In this document: positions 1 through 9,201 of the stretch, in pieces | Layout of the letters: each line of letters begins with the position of its first letter | Position numbering within the stretch: position 1 is the stretch's first letter | From: Verrucomicrobiia bacterium DG1235 | GTDB taxonomy: Bacteria; Verrucomicrobiota; Verrucomicrobiia; Opitutales; Opitutaceae | Direction: 5' to 3' | Assembly: GCA_000155695.1 (NCBI GenBank) | Contig: DS990592.1 | Span: 1,698,556-1,762,555, forward strand | DNA: 64,000 nt | Program-made: the position numbers and the translations under genes | The notes under the pieces: generated by a model | Seen by the model: only the letters and a program-made list of their open reading frames with translations | Databases searched by the model: none | Told to the model about the DNA's origin: nothing

Positions 1-1412
1 ACCGTCACGACCACTCTCGCGTATCGGGAAAGCGCAGGCGTCCCTTTGTCGCTTAACTTCAAAATAATATGCATCGTCTCTTCCTTCTCGACCTTCGGCG
101 CCGTGTAGTTCACGCGATCGAAGTTCTCTGCTCCATTGTGGGGCACAAAGGTCTTGTACGTTCCCGCTTCCGGGTAGTGAAACCAGAGGAAGCTAATACT
201 GTCACCGTCAGGATCGCTGCTACCGTAAGCGTCCAGCGAGAACCCTTGGCCTGACTTGACCGTAATCTCGTTCGGGTGATTCAGATGCACGACCGGTGGA
301 TGATTCGCCTCCTCGTAACTCATCGTACTCCAGTCCATGCGAGCCGCAAAGTCGTTCTGAAAATCCTCGCGCCAGCGCCAGAGAGTGACTGCGTTTCCAC
401 TGTAACTCTCTTCGCTCTTTTCTACAGCACGCTTGAATTCACTTTTCCGATACGGGGTGTATATGTCGGATGTATCCGTCCAAATAGGACGCGTTTCGGG
501 TTCCGGAACGACAACCGAACCTCCATCTACAAAATCGTTCACGTCGGGAATGCTCAACTCGTAGCGACCACCCCAACTGCCCCAGTTGGGTTTCTCCAAA
601 TTATTCAATCCGTTCGGAATCAACCCAAGGAAGGCCGGCGTGTCGCCTTCGAAGCCCCAAGAAGTGTCCGGATAACGAGCACCGAGCGGACCGTGTCCTT
701 GTTGGATGTTTTCCTCTAGCCACGGGTTGCTAACGTATGAGTTGTCGGCGCCTTCGTGATTGTTGTTGATCGCGATCCACGTCGATTTTCCATAGTCGTC
801 AGTGGGCGTGACAATGTAGAACAGGTTAGGAAACTCTTTGCGCATCCACATGGCGCTGTCGTCTTGATCCGAAATCGTATAGACGCGCAGCTTGGAGATG
901 AGTTTGTCGGCCTCCTTCTTCGATCTCGTCTTGTCGATCTTGTAGAGAGCCTGAGCGAGCACGTTCGGCCCACCCCATACGGAAATCCAAAGCGGACGCT
1001 CATCGTCGCGCTCTAACACTTCGATGATCCAGTCCGAACCTTCCGTATCCATTCCTTCACCAACACCTTCCATGCCGTACTTCGGAATTCCCTCCTTTAC
1101 CGTCTTACGGAGTGCTTTCGCAGTCGGGTAGCCATCCTCATGTTTCAACAAATTCGGCTGAACCTTTTCGTAGGCGGATAGAATGCCTTCGATAAAGTCC
1201 GGTCGAATTCGATCTTGATGCCAGCACGAGGTCGTCGCCACGATGCCTTCGATATCGATTTGATTCGCGTACAAGAGCAAGCGAACCAGCGATTGCTCGT
1301 CGTCAGGATCGGCCCCCATGTCGGTGAGCACGATCATGCGGTGTCGCGCTTCCTGGTCGCCAAACACCACGGTCGAAAGGAAAAGGAACGGAATAATCAG
1401 AAGGATTTTCAT
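1..1412 (-). CDS. Secreted DUF1593 (nucleoside-hydrolase-like, Sde182-type) protein, 3' end outside window
   Basis: The reading frame opens at an ATG at 1412 and stays open to the window edge (470 codons), so the C-terminus is missing, probably by little. Residues 1-18 (MKILLIIPFLFLSTVVFG) look like a signal peptide. Next comes LTDMGADPDDEQSLVRLL, close to the Asp-rich metal/ribose-binding loop of inosine-uridine nucleoside hydrolases. Later comes WISVWGGPNVLAQAL and, near the end, a small beta domain with SSDPDGDSISFLW. This order is that of DUF1593/Sde0182-type proteins, which are often found with carbohydrate genes in marine bacteria; their substrate is not well established. It is the last gene of the sugar operon, 47 bases after the permease. 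I infer an exported glycosidic-bond hydrolase that feeds the importer; the chemistry is unproven. Confidence 0.85.
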   Translation of the reverse strand, partial: MKILLIIPFLFLSTVVFGDQEARHRMIVLTDMGADPDDEQSLVRLLLYANQIDIEGIVATTSCWHQDRIRPDFIEGILSAYEKVQPNLLKHEDGYPTAKALRKTVKEGIPKYGMEGVGEGMDTEGSDWIIEVLERDDERPLWISVWGGPNVLAQALYKIDKTRSKKEADKLISKLRVYTISDQDDSAMWMRKEFPNLFYIVTPTDDYGKSTWIAINNNHEGADNSYVSNPWLEENIQQGHGPLGARYPDTSWGFEGDTPAFLGLIPNGLNNLEKPNWGSWGGRYELSIPDVNDFVDGGSVVVPEPETRPIWTDTSDIYTPYRKSEFKRAVEKSEESYSGNAVTLWRWREDFQNDFAARMDWSTMSYEEANHPPVVHLNHPNEITVKSGQGFSLDAYGSSDPDGDSISFLWFHYPEAGTYKTFVPHNGAENFDRVNYTAPKVEKEETMHIILKLSDKGTPALSRYARVVVT

Positions 1413-1459
1413 GGTACTTTGTAAGGTTGATGTTGAATAGTTGGACTTGTTGAGGCGGC

Positions 1460-2440
1460 TCACTCCTCTCGCTCGCTAGAGTTCATTTTGTCGATCGCTA
1501 CCGCGAGCAGAATGACGCCACCCTTGATCACCTGCTGCCAAAACGGCGATACGTTCATCAGGAAAAGCCCATTGTTCAGCACCCCGATGATCAAGCACCC
1601 GAGCACCGTGCCCATCACGGTTCCACGCCCACCAGAAAGCGATGTTCCGCCAATCACCACCGCCGCAATCGAATCGAGTTCGTAGCCGAGTCCCGCGTTG
1701 GGTTGGGCAGAGTCGAGGCGAGAGGTTACGATCAAACCAGCCACGCCCGCTAAACCGCCAGCAAGGGTATAGACGGCAATCTTGATTCGATTTACGCGAA
1801 GCCCGGTCAAGCGAGCAGCCCGCTCATTGCCTCCGACCGCGTAAAGATACCGCCCAAAACGCGCCTTCTTCGTCACCCCCACAAACACCGCCGCCAGCAC
1901 GAGCATGATCCACACCGGCATCGGCACTCCGAGAAAAGCTCCCGTTCCCAACTTCCCAAAAGTCTCGCCCAGTCCGGTGACCGGAAACCCACCCGTCCAC
2001 AGCATCGTCAACCCACGAGCGATCGAGAGCATGCCAAGCGTAGCCACAAAGGGCGGTATTCGGAAACGCGTGATCACGAAGCCGTTGATCCAACCAGCCG
2101 CTCCGCCCACTAAAACCGCTGCCAAAATCGCTCCCGTCGTTGTAAACACCAACGCGACCCCCAAGGGCGGCAAAACCAAACCATTCTTCAAAAGTCCCGC
2201 TGCCACCGCGCCTGCCAAGCCGAGAATAGCCCCAACCGACAAGTCGATCCCACCGCTGACGATCACCAGCGTCATGCCGATCGAAAGACAAAGGTTCACC
2301 GAAATCTGGCGAAGAATATTGAAGCCGTTTTCCGGCGTCAGGAATTGCTCCGACAAAAAGCTCAGGGCAATGACCATCAGGCCCAGCGCCAATAGCGATC
2401 GGAATCGATTCAAGTTTTCAGATAAAGTAGCTGAGTTCAT
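1460..2440 (-). CDS. Ribose-type sugar ABC transporter permease (RbsC family)
   Basis: The protein has 326 residues and about nine or ten hydrophobic segments. It carries the RbsC/BPD_transp_2 signature: VSGGIDLSVGAILGLAG near residue 64 and AAVVIGGTSLSGGRGTVMGT near residue 258. It forms the membrane channel of a high-affinity CUT2 importer. The start codon at 2440 shares one base with the stop of the ATPase gene, so the two are translationally coupled. Length and domain order are normal for the family. The substrate cannot be read from the permease; the neighbouring kinase, isomerase and transketolase genes suggest a pentose or branched pentose. Confidence 0.93.
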   Translation of the reverse strand: MNSATLSENLNRFRSLLALGLMVIALSFLSEQFLTPENGFNILRQISVNLCLSIGMTLVIVSGGIDLSVGAILGLAGAVAAGLLKNGLVLPPLGVALVFTTTGAILAAVLVGGAAGWINGFVITRFRIPPFVATLGMLSIARGLTMLWTGGFPVTGLGETFGKLGTGAFLGVPMPVWIMLVLAAVFVGVTKKARFGRYLYAVGGNERAARLTGLRVNRIKIAVYTLAGGLAGVAGLIVTSRLDSAQPNAGLGYELDSIAAVVIGGTSLSGGRGTVMGTVLGCLIIGVLNNGLFLMNVSPFWQQVIKGGVILLAVAIDKMNSSEREE

Positions 2441-3981
2441 CAGGATTCTAAAACTGCCGCCTCGTCTGGCAAAGCAGCATGCAATACACGTTCAGGAGTG
2501 GCCTCTACCCTCGTAAATTCCGCCGTCTTGCGACCTTCACACATCACCACAACGCGATCAGATAGGGCCAACACTTCCGGTAGTTCCGAAGACACTACAA
2601 TCAATCCGAGGCCCGCCTTCGCAAGCTCATCGATAAAGCTGTAAATTTCGCGCTTGGCGTTCACGTCGATCCCGCGGGTCGGTTCGTCGAGCAAGAGGAT
2701 GCGCGGCTCCGTCGCCAGCCACTTGGCCAAAATTACCTTCTGCTGGTTCCCTCCGCTCAGATTAACGATCGCCTGATGCAAGGAAGGAGTCTTCACCTGA
2801 AAACGATCCATGTAAGGGCGAATGAAATCCGCTTCGCGCGACTCGTCCACCAAGCCGCCTCGGATCGCCTTGTCGATCGTGGGCAGGCTCGCATTCTCGA
2901 GGACGCTCATCGACAGCATCAAGCCATCGCGCTTGCGATCTTCCGGAGCAAACGCCATTCGCGCTTCGATAGCGTCCGCTGGCGAGCGAAACGCAAACAG
3001 CTCCCCTTCTATCAATAGTTGACCACTGGCGACACCTGCATGCGCCCCAAACAAACACTCGAGCAGCTCCGTGCGGCCCGCCCCGACCAAACCAAAGATC
3101 CCCAGCACTTCACCTCGCTTCAGTGACAGCGACACCTTGTCCACTAGAAACGGGCGCCCCACTCCTTGAGCGGGCAGAGTAATCGATTCAGCTCTCAAAA
3201 TTTCCTCTCCCGCCTTCGTATCCGTTTTCTCGAACAATTCCCCAGACTTCCGCCCCGCCATCAACTGCACGATCCGATCCCGGCTCATTTCGCTCAATGG
3301 TCCAGAGCCGACGCGTTCCCCGTCGCGCATCACAACGACTTCATCGCAAATCGGAGCCAGTTCCTCGAACTTGTGGGTAATATAGATCAAGCCGACTCCC
3401 TCCGCCTTCAGTTCCCGCACAACCGCGAACAGGGCTTCGACTTCATGAGCGGAAAGCGACGAAGTCGGCTCGTCCAAAATCAAGACCCGAGCATCCGCTG
3501 CCAAAGCCTTGGCGATCTCCACCAACTGCTGTTGCCCGACGCGCAAGTCGGAAATCAGGGCTGATGGCTCGACCTGCAAGTCTACACGCTCCAATATCCG
3601 AGCCGTCTCCTCTTCCATCTTCTGGAAATCAACCAAGCCCGACCAAGAGCGCGGCTCGCGTCCCAAAAAGACATTTTCGGCGACAGAAAGGTAGGGAATC
3701 AAATTCAACTCCTGATGCACGATGCCGATGCCTCGTTCCTGGGCTTCTCGCGTATTCGTAAACTGGACACACTCTCCCTTCACCCGAATCGTTCCTGAAT
3801 CGGGTAAAAATACGCCCGAGAGCACATTCATCAAAGTCGACTTGCCCGCTCCATTCTCGCCCAACAACGCCACCAATCGTCCCGAATGCACCTGCAAACT
3901 CGCCCCAGACAAGGCCTTCACGCCGGGAAAAGTCTTCACCATCGCTTCGGCTTCGAGCAAGCACTCCGCCGCTTCGCTCAT
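2440..3981 (-). CDS. Sugar ABC transporter ATP-binding protein (RbsA type, two ABC domains)
   Basis: The protein has 513 residues with two tandem ABC domains, as in RbsA/MglA. The first domain has Walker A GENGAGKSTLM and Walker B VLILDEPTSSLS. The second has a degenerate Walker A (GLVGAGRTELL), signature LSGGNQQKVILAKWL and LLLDEPTRGIDV, as usual for this family. The frame is open further upstream, but I chose the ATG at 3981: it gives a standard N-terminus (MSEAAECLLEAEAMVKTF) and overlaps the stop of the DUF2291 gene in an ATGA. The protein energises import of the operon's sugar at the inner face of the membrane. Confidence 0.93.
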   Translation of the reverse strand: MSEAAECLLEAEAMVKTFPGVKALSGASLQVHSGRLVALLGENGAGKSTLMNVLSGVFLPDSGTIRVKGECVQFTNTREAQERGIGIVHQELNLIPYLSVAENVFLGREPRSWSGLVDFQKMEEETARILERVDLQVEPSALISDLRVGQQQLVEIAKALAADARVLILDEPTSSLSAHEVEALFAVVRELKAEGVGLIYITHKFEELAPICDEVVVMRDGERVGSGPLSEMSRDRIVQLMAGRKSGELFEKTDTKAGEEILRAESITLPAQGVGRPFLVDKVSLSLKRGEVLGIFGLVGAGRTELLECLFGAHAGVASGQLLIEGELFAFRSPADAIEARMAFAPEDRKRDGLMLSMSVLENASLPTIDKAIRGGLVDESREADFIRPYMDRFQVKTPSLHQAIVNLSGGNQQKVILAKWLATEPRILLLDEPTRGIDVNAKREIYSFIDELAKAGLGLIVVSSELPEVLALSDRVVVMCEGRKTAEFTRVEATPERVLHAALPDEAAVLES

Positions 3982-4640
3982 TGAGCTACCTCCACTTGCA
4001 ACGGAACAAAACTCAACAACGCTCCGTCTCCCACGGTTTCCGGCGCCTTGGCGCAAGCGACGAATGACACCGTCCTTCCCACGAGAACGCTTGTTGCGAG
4101 CGGCGGCATGATTTCCTTCTCCACCTTATCATTCAAGACCGCAGAAACTGCGTTAAAGGCTTCAAGCCCCGAAAAGTCGTTTACGCTTAACAGTCCCGTT
4201 CCATCGCGTACCGTATTTCCGAATACAGGAGGAGCTATCAATAGCGACACCCTTGCATCCCCAACCTTCAGCGTCGCCCGGCGATTCTCCACCGACTCTA
4301 CGCGCCCCTCTCCCTTTGCGAAGTAGTAGCGCGCGTTGTGCACCCCATAGCTTTTCCTCGCCTCTAACGGATCGTCCACCAGCAAAGGCAAAAGCGTGTC
4401 CAGATCAGTCGCATTTCGGAGCTCCGCAACAAGCCGTTGCTCCCAAAAATCATTGACAAACGCTACTGGGTCGAAGGCCTGGACATGGCCGCCTTCCTGA
4501 GGCATCCGTCCCGATTCATCTAGCTTAACAATACGAAAAGGCGGAAAAATGATCCAAAGAACAACTACAAGCAAGCCGACGCCGATCCAGCGAAGCGAAT
4601 ACGATAGATTCGAAGTTGAAGATCGAGCAGCCGAGGTCAT
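3978..4640 (-). CDS. DUF2291 family membrane-anchored protein of a sugar-uptake operon
   Basis: The protein has 220 residues: a short cytoplasmic N-terminus, one membrane segment near residues 17-33 (WIGVGLLVVVLWIIF), then a periplasmic domain. The pattern FDPVAFVNDFWEQRL followed by YFAKGEGRV and RDGTGLLSVNDF fits DUF2291, a family often found between the genes of RbsABC-like importers. Its molecular role is not known to me; a periplasmic accessory to the binding protein is plausible. It lies 44 bases after the binding-protein gene and overlaps the ATPase gene by four bases. Confidence 0.8.
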   Translation of the reverse strand: MTSAARSSTSNLSYSLRWIGVGLLVVVLWIIFPPFRIVKLDESGRMPQEGGHVQAFDPVAFVNDFWEQRLVAELRNATDLDTLLPLLVDDPLEARKSYGVHNARYYFAKGEGRVESVENRRATLKVGDARVSLLIAPPVFGNTVRDGTGLLSVNDFSGLEAFNAVSAVLNDKVEKEIMPPLATSVLVGRTVSFVACAKAPETVGDGALLSFVPLQVEVAQ

Positions 4641-4684
4641 TTGGGGTATCTAAGGGGTCGAAAAAGAAGCTAGCGCGCTCGGGC

Positions 4685-5656
4685 CTACTTGCGACCGAAA
4701 TCGCCATAGTTCGATACGTTCTCCTGTGTGACAAGCTCCACCGGAACCAATGTCCGCTGCTCGAAATCTCGCTTTCCGTTTAGGTACTGATGCGCTCCTT
4801 GAGCCGCCGCCTGAGCCATACGCTTGGGGAACTGCATTCCGGTCGCAGTAATCTTGCCGTCCGCGATCGACTTCACCACGTCATCCGCCCCGTCAAAACC
4901 GAAGACCTTTACCTGATCCGACTTGCCAGCCGCGAGCAGGGCTTGGTAGGCCCCCATCGCCATGGCGTCGTTTCCGCAAAAGACCGCGTCGATATTCGGG
5001 TTCGCCTGCAGGATCGACTCCATCACCTCAAGCGCTTTCGCCCGATCGAAGTCAGCAGTCTGTTGAGCCACTATCTTCAAGCCGGGAAAGCGATCGACCA
5101 CGCTGTGGAAACCCTTCGAGCGATTCCAAGTGTTCGTATCCGCGATTATCCCCAAAATCTCAGCGTACTGACCTTCTTCACCTACTGTCTCCACAAAATA
5201 CTCTCCTAGCGCCACGCAGCCGGAGTAGTTATCAGATAGCACCTGCGACACCGCCACATCGTTGGCCGCAATCTCCCTATCCATGCAAAAAACCGGCACA
5301 CTGGCATTCTTCGCCCGACGCGCATTGGCGATCGAGCCCTCCGCGTCTGTGCAATTGAACAACACCGCGTCATAGCCAGAGGCGATCAGGTTGTCAAAAT
5401 GCACCGACTCCTTCGCCGGGTCGTTCTGCGAATCGAAAATGGTCGCCTCGTATCCGAGCTCCACCGCCTTGTCTCGCGCCGTCTCAGCCAGCACCACAAA
5501 CCAAGGGTTATTCAAAGTGGATACCACCACCGCAACACGGCCGGCGCCATCGGAGACGGACTCGCTTGCCCCCTCCTTGCTGCAACCGATCAATAGAACA
5601 GAGCAGATCGCGAAAATTGAAGTAAGAATCGTGGAGATAGATTTAAGTCGTTTCAT
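4685..5656 (-). CDS. Sugar ABC transporter substrate-binding lipoprotein (RbsB family)
   Basis: The protein has 323 residues. It starts with a lipoprotein signal ([15 protein letters not shown], lipobox LIGC with Cys at residue 25), so it is likely lipid-anchored outside the inner membrane. The type I periplasmic binding fold follows: [20 protein letters not shown], then [44 protein letters not shown] and [11 protein letters not shown]. These are the ribose/galactose-binding signatures; an Arg is present in the DREI hinge. It delivers the operon's sugar to the permease. The exact sugar is not determinable by eye; ribose, xylose-like or apiose-like sugars are candidates. Confidence 0.92.
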   Translation of the reverse strand: MKRLKSISTILTSIFAICSVLLIGCSKEGASESVSDGAGRVAVVVSTLNNPWFVVLAETARDKAVELGYEATIFDSQNDPAKESVHFDNLIASGYDAVLFNCTDAEGSIANARRAKNASVPVFCMDREIAANDVAVSQVLSDNYSGCVALGEYFVETVGEEGQYAEILGIIADTNTWNRSKGFHSVVDRFPGLKIVAQQTADFDRAKALEVMESILQANPNIDAVFCGNDAMAMGAYQALLAAGKSDQVKVFGFDGADDVVKSIADGKITATGMQFPKRMAQAAAQGAHQYLNGKRDFEQRTLVPVELVTQENVSNYGDFGRK

Positions 5657-5702
5657 GGAATTAGGGATTGGGGAATAATAAAAAAAGATAGCATCGAGGG
5701 CA

Positions 5703-7229
5703 TCAAACTTCTTGCGGCAACGCAGTCTCCAGACGCTGTTGACTCGGCTGAAACAGAGTCTGCTGGACCGCGCGATTCCAGCCGGCTAGCAAACGATCTC
5801 GCTGAGGCGTATCCATACATGGCGAAAAGCTCTGGCTCGACTCCGTCATCATCGAAAACTCTTCCGGATTTTTCAGATGCCCCATTCCGAGCATGCCAGC
5901 CAATGTCGCGCCGAGGGGGGAACATTCCGAAACGCTCGAAACCGAAATCTCGAGCGAGCACAAATCAGCAACCAGCTGCATGAGAAACGCATTGGTCGTC
6001 GAACCCCCGTCCGCCTTAAGCCCCGTAAACGCAATTCGGGACGCATCTCGCATCGCAACGACCGCGTCGTGGACCTGATAAGCGATGGACTCCACGCCCG
6101 CCCGCATCACCTGCTTGCGATCGCTCTGAGAGCTCAATCCTACAATCGCCGCTCGCGCCTCCGCTCTCCAATAGGGAAAGCCAAGGCCCGTAAACGCGGG
6201 AACTAAAAAGACGCCATCATTATCGCCGAGCCCCTGTCCTAGCTCATCGAGCTCAGCGTTGTCCTGGAACAACTCGAGCTTATCCTTGAGCCAGGCGAGC
6301 GTCGCGCCCGTGCTGATCAAAATTCCTTCCAACGCATAGGTCGGCTTCCCGCCCCGCGTCCAAGCCAGCGTCGTCACCAACCCTCCATCCGCAATCTGCA
6401 TCTTGGATCCTGTATTCAACAAGATAGAGGAACCCGTTCCAAAAGTCACTTTCCCCGCGCCGACATCGTGACAGCCTTGAGCGAACATAGCCGCCTGCGA
6501 ATCTCCCATCACGCCGCAAATCGCCAGCGGTCGCCACAGTTTCCCGCAAAGATTCGTGTCGCCGAACCGCCCCTCGCTATCGAGCACCTCAGGCAAGGCG
6601 TCTATCGGGACTTCCCACAAATCGCACAACTCCTCGTCCCAACACATTTTCGCTATGTCGAACAGGAGCGTGCGACTGGCGTTCGTCGTATCCGTCGCAA
6701 AGATACGCCCTTCCGTCAATCGATAGATCAGGTAGGTATCTATAGTGCCAATCAGTGCCTCGCCACTCCGAACCTTGCTGGCCAGCTCGGGCTCGTTTTG
6801 CATGAGCCATTTCAGCTTCGAAGCGGAAAAGTAGGGGTCGATCTTAAGGCCCGTCTTACTAACAACATCGACCGCATGCCCCTCTTCCAAGGCCTCATTG
6901 CAAAGTGCCGTACCTCGTCGACACTGCCAGACCAAAGCGTTGTACAAAGGTCTGCCCGTGGCCTTTTCAAAGACGACTACCGTCTCGCGCTGATTCGTAA
7001 TGCTCAAACACTGAATCTCTCGGACTATTTTTCCATTCCGCTCAACAAGCTCGCCCAAAACGCTTACACAGTTCGCCCAAATCTCTTCCGCATCGTGCTC
7101 CACCCAGCCCGGTTTTGGACAAATCTGAGCATGCTCCTTCGAGGCCCGATCAAGCACCTCCCCTTTCTCCGAAAAAAGAAGCGCTTTGCTAGCGGAGGTG
7201 CTTTGGTCTAAAGATAGAAAATAGGGCAT
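5703..7229 (-). CDS. FGGY-family carbohydrate kinase (glycerol-kinase-like)
   Basis: The protein has 508 residues. I took the ATG at 7229, which gives [19 protein letters not shown]; the upstream open frame adds 24 residues that are not family-like and would overlap the transketolase gene. FGGY motifs include [53 protein letters not shown] and [12 protein letters not shown]. Overall it resembles GlpK, but GlpK's GDQQAA is GDSQAA here. It lies 25 bases after the transketolase C gene and before the binding-protein gene. I infer phosphorylation of the ketose made by the isomerase upstream (an apulose-kinase-like role is possible). Plain glycerol kinase is the alternative, but no glycerol genes are nearby. 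Confidence 0.85.
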   Translation of the reverse strand: MPYFLSLDQSTSASKALLFSEKGEVLDRASKEHAQICPKPGWVEHDAEEIWANCVSVLGELVERNGKIVREIQCLSITNQRETVVVFEKATGRPLYNALVWQCRRGTALCNEALEEGHAVDVVSKTGLKIDPYFSASKLKWLMQNEPELASKVRSGEALIGTIDTYLIYRLTEGRIFATDTTNASRTLLFDIAKMCWDEELCDLWEVPIDALPEVLDSEGRFGDTNLCGKLWRPLAICGVMGDSQAAMFAQGCHDVGAGKVTFGTGSSILLNTGSKMQIADGGLVTTLAWTRGGKPTYALEGILISTGATLAWLKDKLELFQDNAELDELGQGLGDNDGVFLVPAFTGLGFPYWRAEARAAIVGLSSQSDRKQVMRAGVESIAYQVHDAVVAMRDASRIAFTGLKADGGSTTNAFLMQLVADLCSLEISVSSVSECSPLGATLAGMLGMGHLKNPEEFSMMTESSQSFSPCMDTPQRDRLLAGWNRAVQQTLFQPSQQRLETALPQEV

Positions 7230-7254
7230 TACCAATATCAGTATCGAGTTCGCG

Positions 7255-8280
7255 CTAAGACACAGCGGCTGGTTGAGCCAAGAGACGAGACGCTGATTCA
7301 ACCAAGCCCTCCATGGTGATTCCGTAGTGGCGGAAAATATCCGCCTGACTTCCCGTCACTGTATATTCATCAGGAATTGCAATTCGCTTGAAGCGACATC
7401 CACTCAATCCAGACTCCAAAATCGCGGACGCGCAAGCGTCTCCAAGGCCTCCGTTGATCATGTGCTCTTCCACCGTGATGACAGCGTCGCATTCCCGAGC
7501 CGCAGCGACGACCGCGTCCGTATCGAAAGGTTTGATACTGTGCAAATCCACGACACGAACATCAAGCCCTTGACTCCGCTTCAACCACTCAGCCGCCAAT
7601 AGAGCGTGAATCACCGTCTCTCCGGTCGCGATAAAAGCAAGATCGCTCCCCTCGCGCAGCACTCTAGCTTTACCAAACTCGAACGCTTGCTCGTCTTCGC
7701 TGCCGAGATCGTACAATGCCGCCTTGCCGAAACGTAGAAAGACAGGCGTGCCCAAAGCTGCCGCCGCCCGAACCGCTTCCCGCGCCTCGTAGTTGTCCGC
7801 TGGACACACTACGTAAATATTGTTGATCGCACGCAAGACAGCGAAGTCGTGCAAGGAATGGTGCGTCGTCCCAAGAGCTCCGTAGCTCACCCCCGCGCTG
7901 ATCCCCACCAAAGTGACAGGATTATCTGAATACGCCACGTCGTTCTTTATCTGCTCCAAAGAACGTGCGCTTAAGAAACAAGCAGGCGAAACGGCAAAGA
8001 CCTTCTTGCCAGCTGAAGCCAGTCCTGCGGAAACGCCCACTAGATTCTGTTCCGCAATACCCAGCTCAATCAGCTGCTCGGGATAGCGCTCGCCAAACGG
8101 ACCGAGCTTGCCCGATCCTCGCGAGTCGCTCACCACCGCAAGCACGTCGCGGTCCTTGGAAGCCAGCTCCTCAACTGTCGCCGCGAAGACTTCCAGGTTA
8201 GCCTTTCCCTTCCGAAGACCAAGCTCGGCGGCGATGCTCTCGGCGGCATCGCTATACATAGATCCTGCGGGCGCGCTCAT
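7255..8280 (-). CDS. Transketolase C-terminal subunit (pyrimidine-binding and C domains)
   Basis: The protein has 341 residues covering the second half of a transketolase: LIELGIAEQNLVGVSAGLAS (the Glu that activates thiamine diphosphate), GALGTTHHSLHDFAVLRAI and the C-terminal domain with VVDLHSIKPFDTDAVV. It pairs with the N subunit just upstream, with which it shares an ATGA overlap. Split transketolases often act on non-standard sugars in catabolic clusters, including the apulose-4-phosphate transketolase of D-apiose degradation and the sulfoquinovose transketolase. The kinase that follows favours a phosphorylated pentulose as donor. The assignment to transketolase is firm; the substrate is inferred. 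Confidence 0.9.
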   Translation of the reverse strand: MSAPAGSMYSDAAESIAAELGLRKGKANLEVFAATVEELASKDRDVLAVVSDSRGSGKLGPFGERYPEQLIELGIAEQNLVGVSAGLASAGKKVFAVSPACFLSARSLEQIKNDVAYSDNPVTLVGISAGVSYGALGTTHHSLHDFAVLRAINNIYVVCPADNYEAREAVRAAAALGTPVFLRFGKAALYDLGSEDEQAFEFGKARVLREGSDLAFIATGETVIHALLAAEWLKRSQGLDVRVVDLHSIKPFDTDAVVAAARECDAVITVEEHMINGGLGDACASAILESGLSGCRFKRIAIPDEYTVTGSQADIFRHYGITMEGLVESASRLLAQPAAVS

Positions 8281-9119
8281 GAAAGAACTCCTTCCAATTC
8301 AGACAGCTGAGCGTCAAACGCAGCCATTGCGCCGCTGTACTCTTCGTCATTGGGAACGCCATGGTGCCACTTTCCAACACCTTCCATAAAATCAACTCCA
8401 CTACCTTTAATCGTATCCGCTATGATCATACTTGGCTGCCCTTCCTTGAGCGGAGCAGCGAGAGCTTCCGTAAGCTGACCGTAGTCGTGCCCGTCGATTC
8501 GAGATACCGACCAGCCAAACGACGACCATTTCGCCCCAAGCGGTTCACTATTCATTACGTCGCGAGTCCGACCTGCTATTTGGAGGGAGTTGCAGTCGAT
8601 AATCGCTGTCAGGTTATCGAGCCCATAATGAGCCGCCGACATCGCAGCCTCCCAATTCGATCCTTCTGCCAACTCTCCATCACCTAAAAGTACAAACGTC
8701 CGGTACGCCTTCTTATCCAGCTCTGCAGCCAATGCCGTTCCGACACCGATGGAAAGACCATGTCCTAGCCCCCCTGTATTCTGCTCCACGCCGGGTACTT
8801 TGCGAGTCGGGTGTCCGATAAAATGAGACTGGTAACGACACATTGTTTCCAGCTCCGATTCCTGGAAAAAACCCCGATCAGCCAAGACCACAAAAAGCGC
8901 TTCGACGGAATGCCCCTTGCTTTGGATATATCGGTCTCGATCTGGCGAAGAGAAGTCCTGCGGCGATACATTCAGTATCCGATTATAAAGTACATTCAGA
9001 ATGTCGATACACGACAAGCTGCCACCTGTATGGCCCGCTCCAGCGTGTTTGACCCACTTCAAAACGCTCCGCCTAAGCCTCAGCGACTTTAGTTTCAGTT
9101 GTTCATCGGTGTAATTCAT
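8277..9119 (-). CDS. Transketolase N-terminal subunit (thiamine diphosphate-binding domain)
   Basis: The protein has 280 residues. The ATG at 9119 gives MNYTDEQLKLKSLRLRRSVL; an upstream alternative adds 18 residues translated from the palindromic repeat and is unlikely. The thiamine diphosphate/Mg motif is complete: LLGDGELAEGSNWEAAMSA followed by AIIDCNSLQ. GHTGGSLSCIDILNVLY and SKGHSVEAL are typical of N-terminal transketolase subunits. It overlaps the C subunit by four bases, so the two should be made in equal amounts. It is separated from the isomerase gene by the REP-like element. Confidence 0.9.
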   Translation of the reverse strand: MNYTDEQLKLKSLRLRRSVLKWVKHAGAGHTGGSLSCIDILNVLYNRILNVSPQDFSSPDRDRYIQSKGHSVEALFVVLADRGFFQESELETMCRYQSHFIGHPTRKVPGVEQNTGGLGHGLSIGVGTALAAELDKKAYRTFVLLGDGELAEGSNWEAAMSAAHYGLDNLTAIIDCNSLQIAGRTRDVMNSEPLGAKWSSFGWSVSRIDGHDYGQLTEALAAPLKEGQPSMIIADTIKGSGVDFMEGVGKWHHGVPNDEEYSGAMAAFDAQLSELEGVLS

Positions 9120-9134
9120 TGGTGATTGTTTTAG

Positions 9135-9201
9135 GTAGAGCTCGCCGTCTCGGCGGGCACAATTGTCTGGCATGTATGGCCGCCGGGACGGTGGCCGCTA
9201 C
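9135..9201. repeat. REP/BIME-like double palindrome inside the sugar operon
   Basis: Two imperfect palindromes face each other. The left one starts with GTAG (9135-9138) and folds GCTCGCCG (9140-9147) on CGGCGGGC (9151-9158) with a TCT loop. The right one, read on the minus strand, also starts with GTAG (9201-9198) and folds GGCCACCG on CGGCGGCC (9196-9178) with a TCC loop. A GTAG head followed by a hairpin, in inverted pairs, is the layout of REP/BIME elements mobilised by RAYT transposases. The right GTAG contains the stop codon of the isomerase gene. In mRNA it could stabilise or attenuate between isomerase and transketolase. Confidence 0.7.
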
